From an uncultured Aquimarina sp. (GTDB lineage Bacteria; Bacteroidota; Bacteroidia; Flavobacteriales; Flavobacteriaceae): a stretch of 64,000 nucleotides of DNA. The notes below the pieces were generated by a model, which saw nothing but the letters and a program-made list of their open reading frames with translations, was not told the DNA's origin and did no database searches. The stretch is from contig NZ_CANLYD010000003.1 of the NCBI RefSeq assembly GCF_947495315.1, positions 310,001-374,000 of the forward strand, written 5' to 3'. Of the stretch, positions 8,737 through 17,568 are shown one piece after another. Each line of letters begins with the position of its first letter. Within the stretch, counting starts at the first letter, position 1. A program made the translations under genes and the position numbers.

Positions 8737-11055
8737 ATGGCCGACAATCAACAGTACATCAATGAGCTCCTTCAAAAGCTGGAGATTCTTTCGAAAAAAC
8801 AGGAAGTTTTTCATAGAGAAATACTAGACTTAAAACACGAAATTTATCAGTTAAAGACTTCTGAAGAGCAAAAAGAGAAACCAATTGTAGAAGAAAAAAC
8901 AATTTTACCCATTGCAGAACCAGCTCTAAAAACAACAGAAGATACATCTAAACCCATTGAACCTATAGTACAGAAACAACCTGTTATACCAGCTTCGAAA
9001 CCTGTGGTTAAAAAAGTTGTTAAACCAAAAGGGAAATCCAATCTAGAAAAATTCATAGGTGAAAATCTGATTAGTAAAATAGGAGTAATTATTTTAATAA
9101 TTGGGGTAGCCATAGGAGCCAAATATTCTATTGATAATGATTTAATAAGCCCGTTAACTAGGATTATACTAGGATATCTTACTGGTATTGGTCTGATAGC
9201 AGTTGGGATGAAGCTAAAAAAGAAGTATCATAATTTTAGCTCGGTTTTGGTCAGTGGTGCCATTGCGATATTATATTTTATTACCTTTTTAGCGTATAGT
9301 TTATATGATCTCTTTCCACAATTATTCGCATTTGTATTAATGGTCTTGTTTACCATTTTCACAGTATTTGCAGCAATCCAATATAATAAACAGGTAATTG
9401 CTCATATAGGATTAGTAGGAGCGTATGCAGTTCCGTTTTTATTAAGCGATGGATCGGGACAAGTAGCAGTGCTATTCGGTTATATGACGATCATTAATTT
9501 GGGGATTCTATTCATAGCGTTGCAGCGATATTGGAAACCATTGTATTATTCCTCTTTTTTCCTTACTTGGTTGATTTATTTTGGGTGGTATGCTTCAGAT
9601 TATGAAATTGACATTCATTTTGAGCTGGCATCTATCTTTTTACTAGTGTTTTTTGCTACATTCTACTCTATATTCTTAGTATATAAACTCAGGAAAAAAG
9701 AGAAGTTTGGTACAGGAGATGTTATACTTCAGTTGATTAATGCGTTTGTTTTTTATGGAATTGGTTTTTCTATACTAAATGATCATCCTATAGGAGAACA
9801 ATTATTAGGAATATTTACTTTGGTGAATGCGATCATACATTTTGTGGTAAGCGTTGTTATTTACAGATTAAAGTTAGCAGATCGCAATCTATTTTACTTT
9901 ACGTCAGGAATGGTATTGGTCTTTATCAGTATTGCATTCCCCGTGCAATTAGATGGTAATTGGGTAACACTATTGTGGGCTACAGAAGCTGCTTTATTAT
10001 TTTGGATAGGTAGAACTAAAAAAGTTCCTATTTATGAAAAATTAGCATATCCAATTATTGCATTAACCTTTTTTAGTCTGATTCAGGATTGGTGGTTTTA
10101 TTATGTAGAATACTCGCATGCTTCATTAGAACCAGAAACCGGAATGATCCCGTTTTTTAATATTTCTATGCTCACATCTTTACTATGTGCAGTTTCATTT
10201 GGATATATTTTGTATGTACATCGTAGTGATAAACATCCATTTCCTTGGTCGAATTACAAAACCTGGTATCAATTAATCTCTTTATGGATTTCGGCTATGT
10301 TTTTGTTCATTTTATACATGGCCTTTTTCTTAGAAATCATAGAATATTGGAATACTTTTGAGGGTAATAGATCAGAGTTTCGAGGAATTTGGTTAATAAA
10401 TTATACGCTAATTTTCTTAACAGTCTTGTCTTTTGTAAATATCAAGAAGTTTAAAAATATGGTTTTTGGGTATATTAATATATTCCTTAATCTATTTACT
10501 TTACTTATTTTCTTGACGAGAGGACTTTATATATTGAGTGAGTTACGAGAAAGTTATTTGAGTCCAACGCTTCTCGAATCTGGTGAAGCAGGTTTTTATC
10601 ACATTGGTATCCGGTATATTTCATTAGCTTTTGGTATTGGTTTATTGATAGCTTGTTATCAATATGTGAGACAAGAGTTTCTAGGAAGAACATTTAAGAT
10701 AGCCTTTGATATTATATTACAAATTGCTATTCTTTGGATGATTAGCAGTGAGTTGATTCATTGGTTGGATATGGCTGGCTACGCATCTTCGGATAAGCTG
10801 GGATTAAGTATTCTTTGGGGTCTGTACTCATTGCTATTGATTATTTTAGGGTTTTGGAAAAAGATAAAGCATATACGGATTATCGCTTTTACACTTTTTG
10901 GAGTTACATTGATAAAACTATTCCTCTATGATATTTCGCACCTTAATACGATTTCTAAGACCATCGTATTTGTGTCCTTAGGGTTGTTATTATTGGTTAT
11001 TTCTTTCTTATATAATAAATACAAACATATCATTACAGATGAGGTCAAAGATTAA
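8737..11055 (+). CDS. DUF2339 polytopic membrane protein
   Basis: A 772-residue protein with a short coiled-coil start (QYINELLQKLEILSKKQ), a Pro/Lys/Val-rich linker to about residue 105, then a block of some 20 or more hydrophobic helices to the C-terminus. The first membrane segment has the family signature FIGENLISKIGVIILIIGVA. DUF2339 proteins are inner-membrane proteins of unknown function. The last 17 bases overlap the next gene, which encodes DUF3999; the pairing of these two families is known from other bacteria and implies a shared complex. Confidence 0.88.
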   Translation: MADNQQYINELLQKLEILSKKQEVFHREILDLKHEIYQLKTSEEQKEKPIVEEKTILPIAEPALKTTEDTSKPIEPIVQKQPVIPASKPVVKKVVKPKGKSNLEKFIGENLISKIGVIILIIGVAIGAKYSIDNDLISPLTRIILGYLTGIGLIAVGMKLKKKYHNFSSVLVSGAIAILYFITFLAYSLYDLFPQLFAFVLMVLFTIFTVFAAIQYNKQVIAHIGLVGAYAVPFLLSDGSGQVAVLFGYMTIINLGILFIALQRYWKPLYYSSFFLTWLIYFGWYASDYEIDIHFELASIFLLVFFATFYSIFLVYKLRKKEKFGTGDVILQLINAFVFYGIGFSILNDHPIGEQLLGIFTLVNAIIHFVVSVVIYRLKLADRNLFYFTSGMVLVFISIAFPVQLDGNWVTLLWATEAALLFWIGRTKKVPIYEKLAYPIIALTFFSLIQDWWFYYVEYSHASLEPETGMIPFFNISMLTSLLCAVSFGYILYVHRSDKHPFPWSNYKTWYQLISLWISAMFLFILYMAFFLEIIEYWNTFEGNRSEFRGIWLINYTLIFLTVLSFVNIKKFKNMVFGYINIFLNLFTLLIFLTRGLYILSELRESYLSPTLLESGEAGFYHIGIRYISLAFGIGLLIACYQYVRQEFLGRTFKIAFDIILQIAILWMISSELIHWLDMAGYASSDKLGLSILWGLYSLLLIILGFWKKIKHIRIIAFTLFGVTLIKLFLYDISHLNTISKTIVFVSLGLLLLVISFLYNKYKHIITDEVKD

Positions 11056-12271
11056 TATACTAGGTTGTGTACTTTTTTTAATCTGTTCTACTATATATGG
11101 ACAGATCGATAAATATGAGTATAAAAGAGAGCTAAAAGGCATTACCGATAGTTGGCATCGTATTATGTTGCCCGATGAACTATTTAAAAACGTATCATCT
11201 GATCTTTCGGATATTAGAATTTATGGGATTACAAAAGAAAATGATACGGTAGAAGCTCCTTATATTTTGAAAAAAAATCAGGAGAAAAGATCTAGTAAAC
11301 AAGTTAATTTCGAAATTATAAATAAAGCAACAACCAGCAAAGGATCTTTTATAACCTTCAAAATATCATCTGACCAGGCAATTAATCAGATCAAACTATT
11401 CTTTAAAGAAGATAATTTTGATAGATTAGTTAACCTAGAAGGAAGCCAAAATCTTAAGGAATGGTATTCGATTGTAGATAGCTATCGTATTCTTTCGATT
11501 AGAAATGAACTAACGGCGTATACATTCACAAGTCTTAAGCTTCCTGATTCTAAATATCAATATTATCGCCTTTTTATCAAAGGGACTACCGCACCAGAAC
11601 TAAAGAATGCTCAGATAACTTTAAAGGAAACAACAGAAGGTGATTATAAGATGCATGCGATTAAATCGATGCGTACACAGGAGAAAAAACAAAATCGAAG
11701 TACCGTAATAGATATCGATTTGCAAACAGCGGTTCCAGTAAGTTATATAAAAATAGAGGGTGGTAACAATTTTGATTATTATCGATCGGTACGTATAGAA
11801 TATCTTAGGGATAGTATACAAAGAGAAAAAGGATGGCGTTATAACTATCAAAATCTTAGCTCTGGAATTCTAAATTCTATAGAGGAAAATGAATTTAGAT
11901 GTAATAGTACGATTACAAAAAAATTAAGAGTAATTATTAACAATCAAGATAATGAACCACTCACAATCGGTGCTATCCAGATAAAAGGATATACGCATGA
12001 ACTAATCACGCGATTTACAACACCTGCCACCTATTATCTTGTCTACGGAAATGCTAGGATTGGTAAACCTTCGTATGATCTACAATATATGTCTAATATA
12101 GTTCCGGAGAAACTGAAAACAATACAATTAGGAACAGAAGAAGGTATTGAAAAGAAAGGCGAGAAGGTTGTTGCACCACTTTTTGAAAACAAAATCTGGT
12201 TGTGGGCAGTGATGGGTGTTATTATCGCATTACTTGGAGGGTTTACACTGATGATGATGAAAAAGAAGTAA
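11039..12271 (+). CDS. DUF3999 exported, membrane-anchored partner of DUF2339
   Basis: A 410-residue protein with a signal peptide (ending TIYGQ), a long beta-rich periplasmic region with discoidin-like strands, and one C-terminal membrane helix (about residues 382-403) before the basic tail MMMKKK. The DUF3999 signature is seen in YKRELKGITDSWHRIMLPDE and SDLSDIRIYG near the N-terminus. It overlaps the DUF2339 gene by 17 bases in another frame, so the two are made together. Function unknown; a periplasmic sensor or scaffold for the polytopic partner is a reasonable guess. Confidence 0.82.
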   Translation: MRSKINILGCVLFLICSTIYGQIDKYEYKRELKGITDSWHRIMLPDELFKNVSSDLSDIRIYGITKENDTVEAPYILKKNQEKRSSKQVNFEIINKATTSKGSFITFKISSDQAINQIKLFFKEDNFDRLVNLEGSQNLKEWYSIVDSYRILSIRNELTAYTFTSLKLPDSKYQYYRLFIKGTTAPELKNAQITLKETTEGDYKMHAIKSMRTQEKKQNRSTVIDIDLQTAVPVSYIKIEGGNNFDYYRSVRIEYLRDSIQREKGWRYNYQNLSSGILNSIEENEFRCNSTITKKLRVIINNQDNEPLTIGAIQIKGYTHELITRFTTPATYYLVYGNARIGKPSYDLQYMSNIVPEKLKTIQLGTEEGIEKKGEKVVAPLFENKIWLWAVMGVIIALLGGFTLMMMKKK

Positions 12272-12328
12272 GGCTTCCAGCTATATAAGAACCATTAGGA
12301 GGACGTGCGTCGAAAAAAAATGGATGGC

Positions 12329-12355
12329 TGTCCAAATACTAAAAACTACTTCGTC
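12329..12355 (+). promoter_or_regulatory. Candidate ECF42-type promoter (TGTCCA-N17-CGTC)
   Basis: TGTCCA at 12329-12334 and CGTC at 12352-12355 with a 17-base spacer, 35 bases before the first YCII gene. As I recall, ECF42 sigma factors recognise TGTCGA at -35 and CG(A/T)C at -10, so this differs at one base. It would make the YCII-YCII-sigma operon autoregulated. Confidence 0.5.
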
Positions 12356-12389
12356 ATAGAACCATATAAACCAATAAATAAATAGACTT

Positions 12390-12737
12390 ATGAAACAATT
12401 TATGTTCCTTTTTAAAGGTGGAGACGACGTTTGGGATGCAAAATCCGAGGAAGAACAAAGTGCACACATGGAAAAGTGGATGCAATGGATTGGGCAAATG
12501 GCAGAACAAGAAAAATATGTTGGAGGTGAACGTCTTTATCCAACCATAAAAACCATTCACCCTGGAGGCACGAAAGTTACGGACAGATCTTTTGCTGAAG
12601 CTAAAGAATTAGTAGGAGGTTATATCACCGTAATGGCAGAAACAATAGAAGAAGCAACCGAAATGGCAAAAGGATGCCCTGGATTACAATGGGAATCTTC
12701 TGTAGAAGTTAGAGAAGTTTGGCCAGATGAGGCTTAA
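12390..12737 (+). CDS. YCII/DGPF-domain protein (first copy)
   Basis: A 115-residue cytoplasmic protein of the YCII-related (DGPF) family: MKQFMFLFKGGDD, EKWMQWIGQMAEQ, VTDRSFAEAKELVGGY and VEVREVWP. The fold is a ferredoxin-like dimer, and catalysis has been proposed but not shown for this subgroup. It shares the same pattern as the next gene, so the two are tandem paralogues. The DGPF-ECF sigma pairing defines group ECF42, which supports regulation by the sigma factor two genes downstream. Confidence 0.88.
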   Translation: MKQFMFLFKGGDDVWDAKSEEEQSAHMEKWMQWIGQMAEQEKYVGGERLYPTIKTIHPGGTKVTDRSFAEAKELVGGYITVMAETIEEATEMAKGCPGLQWESSVEVREVWPDEA

Positions 12738-12765
12738 TCGCAAGTGTAATTAAAAATCATAAACG

Positions 12766-13110
12766 ATGAAAGAATTTTTAATGTTGATACGAGGAGGACA
12801 GGAAAAATATAATTCGGTATCTCCAGAAGGTATGCAAAAGCATATGGAACATTGGCAACAATGGATGGGAAGCTTGGCACAAGAAGATAAATTAGTAGGA
12901 GGACAACCTTTAATGAATGAAGGAAGTACCATGACAGAAGGAGGAAAGAAAGTCATTGATCGCCCATTTGCAGAAGGAAAAGAATTGGTAGGAGGATACC
13001 TGCTTATTAAAGCAGATTCTCTAGCGCATGCTACAGAGATCGCAAAAGACTGCCCTAGTTTTGAGTATGATTGTAGTGTAGAAGTTCGTGAAATAGCTCC
13101 GATGGATTAA
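12766..13110 (+). CDS. YCII/DGPF-domain protein (second copy)
   Basis: A 114-residue paralogue of the preceding protein with MKEFLMLIRGGQE, EHWQQWMGSLAQ, VIDRPFAEGKELVGGYLLI and SVEVREI. The spacing of 28 bases before it and 9 bases after it points to one operon with the sigma gene. The role is unknown. The two copies may form a heterodimer, as the fold is normally dimeric; this is inference. Confidence 0.88.
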   Translation: MKEFLMLIRGGQEKYNSVSPEGMQKHMEHWQQWMGSLAQEDKLVGGQPLMNEGSTMTEGGKKVIDRPFAEGKELVGGYLLIKADSLAHATEIAKDCPSFEYDCSVEVREIAPMD

Positions 13111-13119
13111 ACGATCATA

Positions 13120-14397
13120 TTGGAATCAAAAGATCACATAGACAATACAATAAACCATCTTTTTAGACAAGAGTCCGGAAAGATGGTTGCTGTTTTGATC
13201 AAAATCTTCGGTACAGAAAACATAGAACTTGCAGAAGATGTAGTGCAAGATGCATTGGTGAGTGCATTAGAAACCTGGAAGTATAGAGGAATGCCGGATA
13301 ACCCAAGAGCATGGTTATATCGTACAGCCCGCAACAAAGCAATAGATATTATCAGAAGAAAAAAGCACAGTAAAACCATTGACTTCTCTGATCCCGAACG
13401 TAAACTACTGACCTCAGAATATACATTAGCCAGTACCATGAATGATTTCTGGAAAGAACAACATATACAAGATGATTTTTTGGCAATGATGTATGCATGT
13501 TGTCATCCGGATATTTCGCAGGAAAACCAGATTACATTTATTCTTAAATCTCTTTGCGGATTTAGTACCAAAGAAGTTGCTAAATCTTTTCTTACCTCAG
13601 AAGATACCATCTCTAAACGATTATATCGTACTAAAGAATATTTCAGAAAACATAAGATACGACCAAGCATACCATTTCCGGAAGAAATTGGCACTAGAAC
13701 TTCTGTTGTATTAAGTACGATCTATTTGATGTTTAATGAAGGATATAATTCTACCCATGATGATCAATTAATACGAAAAGATCTGATCTCACAAGCCATG
13801 TGGTTATGCAAATCATTGTTAGATAGTGAGCGTACCCAATTGCCAGAAGCATACGCATTGATGGCGTTGATGTGTTTTCATACCGCTAGAGTAGATAGTC
13901 GAATTACCAAACAAGGAGCGCTCATACTATTACCAGATCAGGACAGAAGTACCTGGAATACAGAACTGATTCGATTGGGAGGTAACTATCTTAATCAAGC
14001 TGCATTTGGCGATGCACTAACTACATATCATTTAGAAGCTGCGATTGCCTATAAGCATTGTACCGCCTCTAGCTATGCAACTACAGATTGGAAAGAAATT
14101 CTTACGTATTATGATCTTTTATTAAGAATAGAAAATGATCCTATTGTGTTTTTGAACCGATGCTTAGTATTATTAGAGTTAAACGGCCCTGAAAAGGCAT
14201 TACTGGCGATACAAGAGATCAAAGATCATAAATTACTAAACAAGTATTATCTATATCATGCGATTCTGGGGGAGATCCATGAACGTTTGATGCAACCTAA
14301 TAAAGCAGTGGAGTATTATCAACAAGCAATACAACTTACCCAATCGAAACCAGAGCAACATTGCTTACAACAAAAAATATCCCGTATTCTTAATTAA
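13120..14397 (+). CDS. ECF42-type RNA polymerase sigma factor with C-terminal TPR-like extension
   Basis: A 425-residue sigma factor, far longer than an ordinary ECF. Region 2 lies at about residues 10-85 (ELAEDVVQDALVSALETW, AWLYRTARNKAIDIIRR). Region 4 lies at about 120-180 (LKSLCGFSTKEVAKSF, SKRLYRTKEYFRKH). A DUF6596/TPR-like part follows, including ATIYLMFNEGYN-type sequence and tetratricopeptide-like helices from about 330 to the end. Tail and DGPF neighbours together fit ECF42, whose tail is needed for activity in place of a classical anti-sigma factor. The start is TTG; the first ATG would cut into region 2. Confidence 0.87.
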   Translation: MESKDHIDNTINHLFRQESGKMVAVLIKIFGTENIELAEDVVQDALVSALETWKYRGMPDNPRAWLYRTARNKAIDIIRRKKHSKTIDFSDPERKLLTSEYTLASTMNDFWKEQHIQDDFLAMMYACCHPDISQENQITFILKSLCGFSTKEVAKSFLTSEDTISKRLYRTKEYFRKHKIRPSIPFPEEIGTRTSVVLSTIYLMFNEGYNSTHDDQLIRKDLISQAMWLCKSLLDSERTQLPEAYALMALMCFHTARVDSRITKQGALILLPDQDRSTWNTELIRLGGNYLNQAAFGDALTTYHLEAAIAYKHCTASSYATTDWKEILTYYDLLLRIENDPIVFLNRCLVLLELNGPEKALLAIQEIKDHKLLNKYYLYHAILGEIHERLMQPNKAVEYYQQAIQLTQSKPEQHCLQQKISRILN

Positions 14398-14749
14398 AGA
14401 ATGTTCTGAATTGTCATTCCAGACCTGATTTGGAATTCAGAGTTTCTAAGAAAATAGGGCCTGTCTGAGTGGTACGCTTTTTTACGTGGTGCATCGAAGA
14501 TAAGCTGTTTTTTGATCAATAAATAGTTCATCCGTATACATTTTACTTTTTTATTTAGGGAATATTCCGTTATTTTAAGAATTGTAAGAAAATGCTTGTT
14601 TGTAAATATGTAATTATAGACTTACAAACGATTACAATTGAATGTATAATATAAATATACCCAATAGAATATATACAATTGTTGTGCTTCATTATTCAGA
14701 AACCCACCTATTAAATTTAAAATCATACATTTAGAGAAACTAACCTCTA
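14398..14749 (+). other. Gene-free stretch with a short ATTCC/GGAAT palindromic motif
   Basis: No convincing gene. Near 14413-14440 lies an imperfect inverted motif (GTCATTCC, ten bases, GGAATTC) of the kind often dispersed between bacterial genes; a related ATTCCGGAAT palindrome overlaps the mini-gene start at 4121-4130. The rest is AT-rich with no promoter box I could defend. It marks the left edge of the accessory region. Confidence 0.4.
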
Positions 14750-15463
14750 ATGATAAAATTCATTAGAAAAATTCGTCAAAAAATGAAACGTATTATTATA
14801 GCATTTGTTTTTACAGGAATTTTGATTTCTTGTAATTCATCAGACAAAACTAAAAACGCAATACAGGAATCCTTTACAATAGAAACTGTAACAGATAGTA
14901 CATCAAATGATGTCAAGAAACAATTAAGCGCTATTGATACTGATGAAGCTTTAATTGCAACAGCATTAATGGCTGCTCCCAAGGAAAGCAGATCGGGATG
15001 TAAAGTTATTGGATATAATATGGCTGGTGAATTTGTGACGCTGAGAGAAGGAGATAATGAGTTTATTGTTCTAGCAGATAATCCTAATAAAGATGGATTT
15101 AGTGCCGCATGTTATCACAAAGACCTTGAACCCTTTATGGCAAGAGGAAGAGCCTTGAGAGCAGAAGGAAAGACAGGAGAAGAAATCTTTGCTATCCGTG
15201 AAGCAGAAATGAAATCAGGTCAAATTAAAATAACTCCTGGATCGACTTTACACATCTACTACGGGGAAAAAACAGTGTATGACCTTGAAACCTTAAAAGT
15301 TGAAGGTGCTCAACTCCGTTATGTGGTATATATGCCATGGGCCACATCAGAATCTACTGGTTTGCCAGAAGTCCCAATGGCTCCAAACCATCCTTGGATT
15401 ATGAATCCCGGAACACATAGAGCACACATTATGATTTCTCCTTTACCAGAAGATAGAGAGTAA
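14750..15463 (+). CDS. Lipoprotein of unknown function with a borrowed DUF6090-type 5' end
   Basis: A 237-residue protein. Its first eleven residues, MIKFIRKIRQK, are the standard beginning of DUF6090 membrane proteins, but the sequence then switches to a lipoprotein signal, KRIIIAFVFTGILISCNS. The native start is therefore probably Met12 at 14783, and the extra codons look like a fusion remnant. The mature part has a GCKVIGYNMAGEFVTL strand, an Asp/Asn-rich loop and a C-terminal segment with WIMNPGTHRAHIMI. I do not recognise the family. It probably sits in the outer or inner membrane facing the periplasm. Confidence 0.65.
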   Translation: MIKFIRKIRQKMKRIIIAFVFTGILISCNSSDKTKNAIQESFTIETVTDSTSNDVKKQLSAIDTDEALIATALMAAPKESRSGCKVIGYNMAGEFVTLREGDNEFIVLADNPNKDGFSAACYHKDLEPFMARGRALRAEGKTGEEIFAIREAEMKSGQIKITPGSTLHIYYGEKTVYDLETLKVEGAQLRYVVYMPWATSESTGLPEVPMAPNHPWIMNPGTHRAHIMISPLPEDRE

Positions 15464-15535
15464 TTTAATTGAGGAACTAAAATAAATGATATTACTGATA
15501 GAAACAGAACTAAAAAAGAGGAAATATCGAAAACA

Positions 15536-15744
15536 TAACAATGCTATAATTAATACGGGTTTTGGTGTTTAACCCAATGTTTATAGCTTTAACCCAAGTC
15601 CGTAAATCTTTAAAGCCTTTGCTGAGCTTGTCGAAGTATGACTTTATAACAAAGAATATAAAACAAAATATAAACTTTGGCTAAGTGCAAATTCGAAAGT
15701 TCACTACTTTTAATTCCTGTACTAATCATAGCCGAGACGTTAGC
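15536..15744 (+). repeat. AttC-like spacer 1 (inverted arms, TAAC...GTTAGC)
   Basis: Begins TAAC at 15536 and ends GTTAGC at 15739-15744, ten bases before the next ATG. Arms at 15543-15559 and 15716-15732 match at 14 of 17 positions as an inverted repeat. A short stretch resembling the common dispersed motif CTTCGACAAGCTCAGC lies inside (15620-15635, reverse). Confidence 0.55.
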
Positions 15745-15753
15745 AATTATTAA

Positions 15754-16425
15754 ATGAAAATAAAACTTTTACTAATCTTTTCTATTATTTCAATGTTTAG
15801 GCTTTATGCCCAATCAAATAATAATGATCAATTTAAAATTATAAGAGCTGTAAATGACACAATACATAATGTTAAAGTATTACCTGAAAAAGCCTTTTCG
15901 GATGAGTATAACCTTCTAATTACAGGGTTTAATTCTGACTTAACTAAGGGGGAAAATAAAAATGTAATCAAAATAGAATGGGGAAGCTACTATATTGATG
16001 GATTTTATATGCTAGTGATTACTCCAAGACAAATATATCTGAGAAGTGGTCATAATAACCCTAATCAAAGCTTTTTATATTGGTTATCTGATTTTTCGGA
16101 AAAGCAATTTTCTCTAATCAAAGATTTTTTAGAAGAAGACTCTCAAAAATCAATAATTAAAAGTAAATCGAGAAATGTTAAATATCTATCTTATGATTTT
16201 AAAAAGGCCATAATAGAAGCTGATATTTCAAAAAAAAATCCCACTACAAAAAATGAAAGATATGAAAACCTGAAGAGAATAATAAAATTGATAAATAAAT
16301 CAATACCTAATAAAATTAAAATTCCGTCTAAAAAAGAATTTAATAATATTAATACGATTAGAGTAATATATCATATTGACGATTTAGATATAGAAATGTC
16401 TGCATTGAAACGAGTAAAAAAATAA
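15754..16425 (+). CDS. Secreted protein of unknown function
   Basis: A 223-residue protein with a signal peptide (MKIKLLLIFSIISMFRLYAQ). The mature part is charged and Lys/Asn/Ile-rich, with a possible beta domain around residues 70-110 (KNVIKIEWGSYYIDGFYMLV, then TPRQIYLRSGH) and a helical, Lys-rich C-terminus. No known family is recognised. It lies alone between two attC-like spacers, as expected for a single-gene cassette. Base composition is even more AT-rich than the core genes around it, a hint of transfer. Confidence 0.6.
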   Translation: MKIKLLLIFSIISMFRLYAQSNNNDQFKIIRAVNDTIHNVKVLPEKAFSDEYNLLITGFNSDLTKGENKNVIKIEWGSYYIDGFYMLVITPRQIYLRSGHNNPNQSFLYWLSDFSEKQFSLIKDFLEEDSQKSIIKSKSRNVKYLSYDFKKAIIEADISKKNPTTKNERYENLKRIIKLINKSIPNKIKIPSKKEFNNINTIRVIYHIDDLDIEMSALKRVKK

Positions 16426-16430
16426 CAATT

Positions 16431-16616
16431 GCTAACACGATGTAAACTCAATACTTTTTAGTGCTTTACCCAAAGTTAGTTGTGTATTTGGAAAGTCGGC
16501 GTCACAAATTTTATTATTTTAATTCCTAAATTTAAAAACTAAAAAGTGCAATGCCTTTTGGGCTGCCGAAAGTTAGTTACTTTCTACGCGCACAGACGTT
16601 TACATTAACCGTTAGC
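16431..16616 (+). repeat. AttC-like spacer 2 (GCTAAC...GTTAGC)
   Basis: Opens with GCTAAC six bases after a stop codon and closes with GTTAGC 18 bases before the next ATG, the two ends being exact complements. A second exact pair, ATGTAAAC (16440-16447) with GTTTACAT (16598-16605), lies just inside. Confidence 0.65.
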
Positions 16617-16634
16617 TGTCATACAAAAAACTAA

Positions 16635-17060
16635 ATGGTAATAACAAAAGAAAAACTTGAAAAAGATTTACATATTGAAGGTTCTTATAAAATAACTGTA
16701 AAACTCAAAACTAAAAAAATCGATTTGAGGCTAGATCCTGATGATGCATCAATCGAAGAAACTATATCATTAGCTAACAAATTCTTAGATAATTTTGAGT
16801 ACTATGAGAAAAAAGCGATGGATATTATTATAAGAGATTTTTTAGATAATTATAACGAGAATTGGGCAGATGATGAAGATGGATTTTCGCAACTAGATGA
16901 ACAAGGATTTCGGAATAATTTAGAGTTAAATACTATCAATTTCTTATCAAAAGATTCAATAGATATATTTTATAATGAAAATGGAATGTTTGGAAATCAC
17001 TCCTTGATTGCGCAATCATTTGATGGAGAAAATTTTGATGATTCAACAATGTATGGATAA
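16635..17060 (+). CDS. DUF2262/DUF2004-like immunity-type protein
   Basis: A 141-residue acidic cytoplasmic protein without signal or membrane segment. Segments such as ETISLANKFLDNFEYYEKKA, IIIRDFLDNYNENWAD and IDIFYNENGMFGNHSLIAQ look like the DUF2262/DUF2004 group, found next to polymorphic toxins and in orphan immunity arrays. The role as an immunity protein is inference; no toxin gene is adjacent. The next gene starts only 19 bases after its stop, with a remnant GCTAACA box in between. Confidence 0.6.
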   Translation: MVITKEKLEKDLHIEGSYKITVKLKTKKIDLRLDPDDASIEETISLANKFLDNFEYYEKKAMDIIIRDFLDNYNENWADDEDGFSQLDEQGFRNNLELNTINFLSKDSIDIFYNENGMFGNHSLIAQSFDGENFDDSTMYG

Positions 17061-17079
17061 AAACACGTCAGCTAACAAA

Positions 17080-17454
17080 ATGACTACGGAAATTGATTTA
17101 ATCGGAATTTACAAGGTGGAATCGGGAAAAGATGTTCACCTTATTGAATTAGGAATTAAAACTAATCATAAGAATATAGATATTGGGGAATTTACGCAAG
17201 AGCAGCACAGAATTGACCGATTGAACTGGCAAACTCCTTGGGACGAAAAGTTTCTGAACGATAGCGGGATAAAAATAATTGGAGACTGGATAAATTCACC
17301 AATTGACAATTCTGATTTTACCAGAATTGTCTTTTTTCTTCATTTTGTGGACTTTAAAAAACCTCTATCTACACAATTTGGTAATGTGGAATTGAAAACA
17401 GTGAAGGAAATGCCAAAAAGGTTGTCGAACTTAATTGAATATGAAAAACCTTAA
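17080..17454 (+). CDS. Small cytoplasmic protein of unknown function
   Basis: A 124-residue protein starting MTTEIDLIGIYKVESGKDVH. I picked this ATG, not the upstream one at 17008, because the longer form would begin inside the previous coding sequence and run through a CAGCTAACA spacer remnant. The protein is beta-rich with WINSPIDNSDFTRIVFFLHF in the middle. No family is recognised; size and company suggest an immunity-like role, which is a guess. Confidence 0.55.
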   Translation: MTTEIDLIGIYKVESGKDVHLIELGIKTNHKNIDIGEFTQEQHRIDRLNWQTPWDEKFLNDSGIKIIGDWINSPIDNSDFTRIVFFLHFVDFKKPLSTQFGNVELKTVKEMPKRLSNLIEYEKP

Positions 17455-17463
17455 AAAATGTTA

Positions 17464-17525
17464 GCTAACAAGTTTTATGAAAGCATTGTGACTTTGCCAC
17501 AACGATTCATACACGATACGTTGGC
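17464..17525 (+). repeat. Compact attC-like site 3 (62 bases)
   Basis: Runs from GCTAAC (17464-17469) to GTTGGC (17520-17525). The inner arms are TATGAA (17476-17481) with TTCATA (17506-17511), then TTGTG with CACAA, around a short loop. Size and order of boxes are those of a classical integron attC site. Confidence 0.6.
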
Positions 17526-17568
17526 ACTAATACAGTAAAAGTGTTAATAAAATAAAAAATCCATAGAT

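Noticed and set aside
15620..15635. GCTGAGCTTGTCGAAG as a regulatory site
   Set aside because: It is the common dispersed intergenic motif CTTCGACAAGCTCAGC in reverse; there is nothing to tie it to control of the neighbours.
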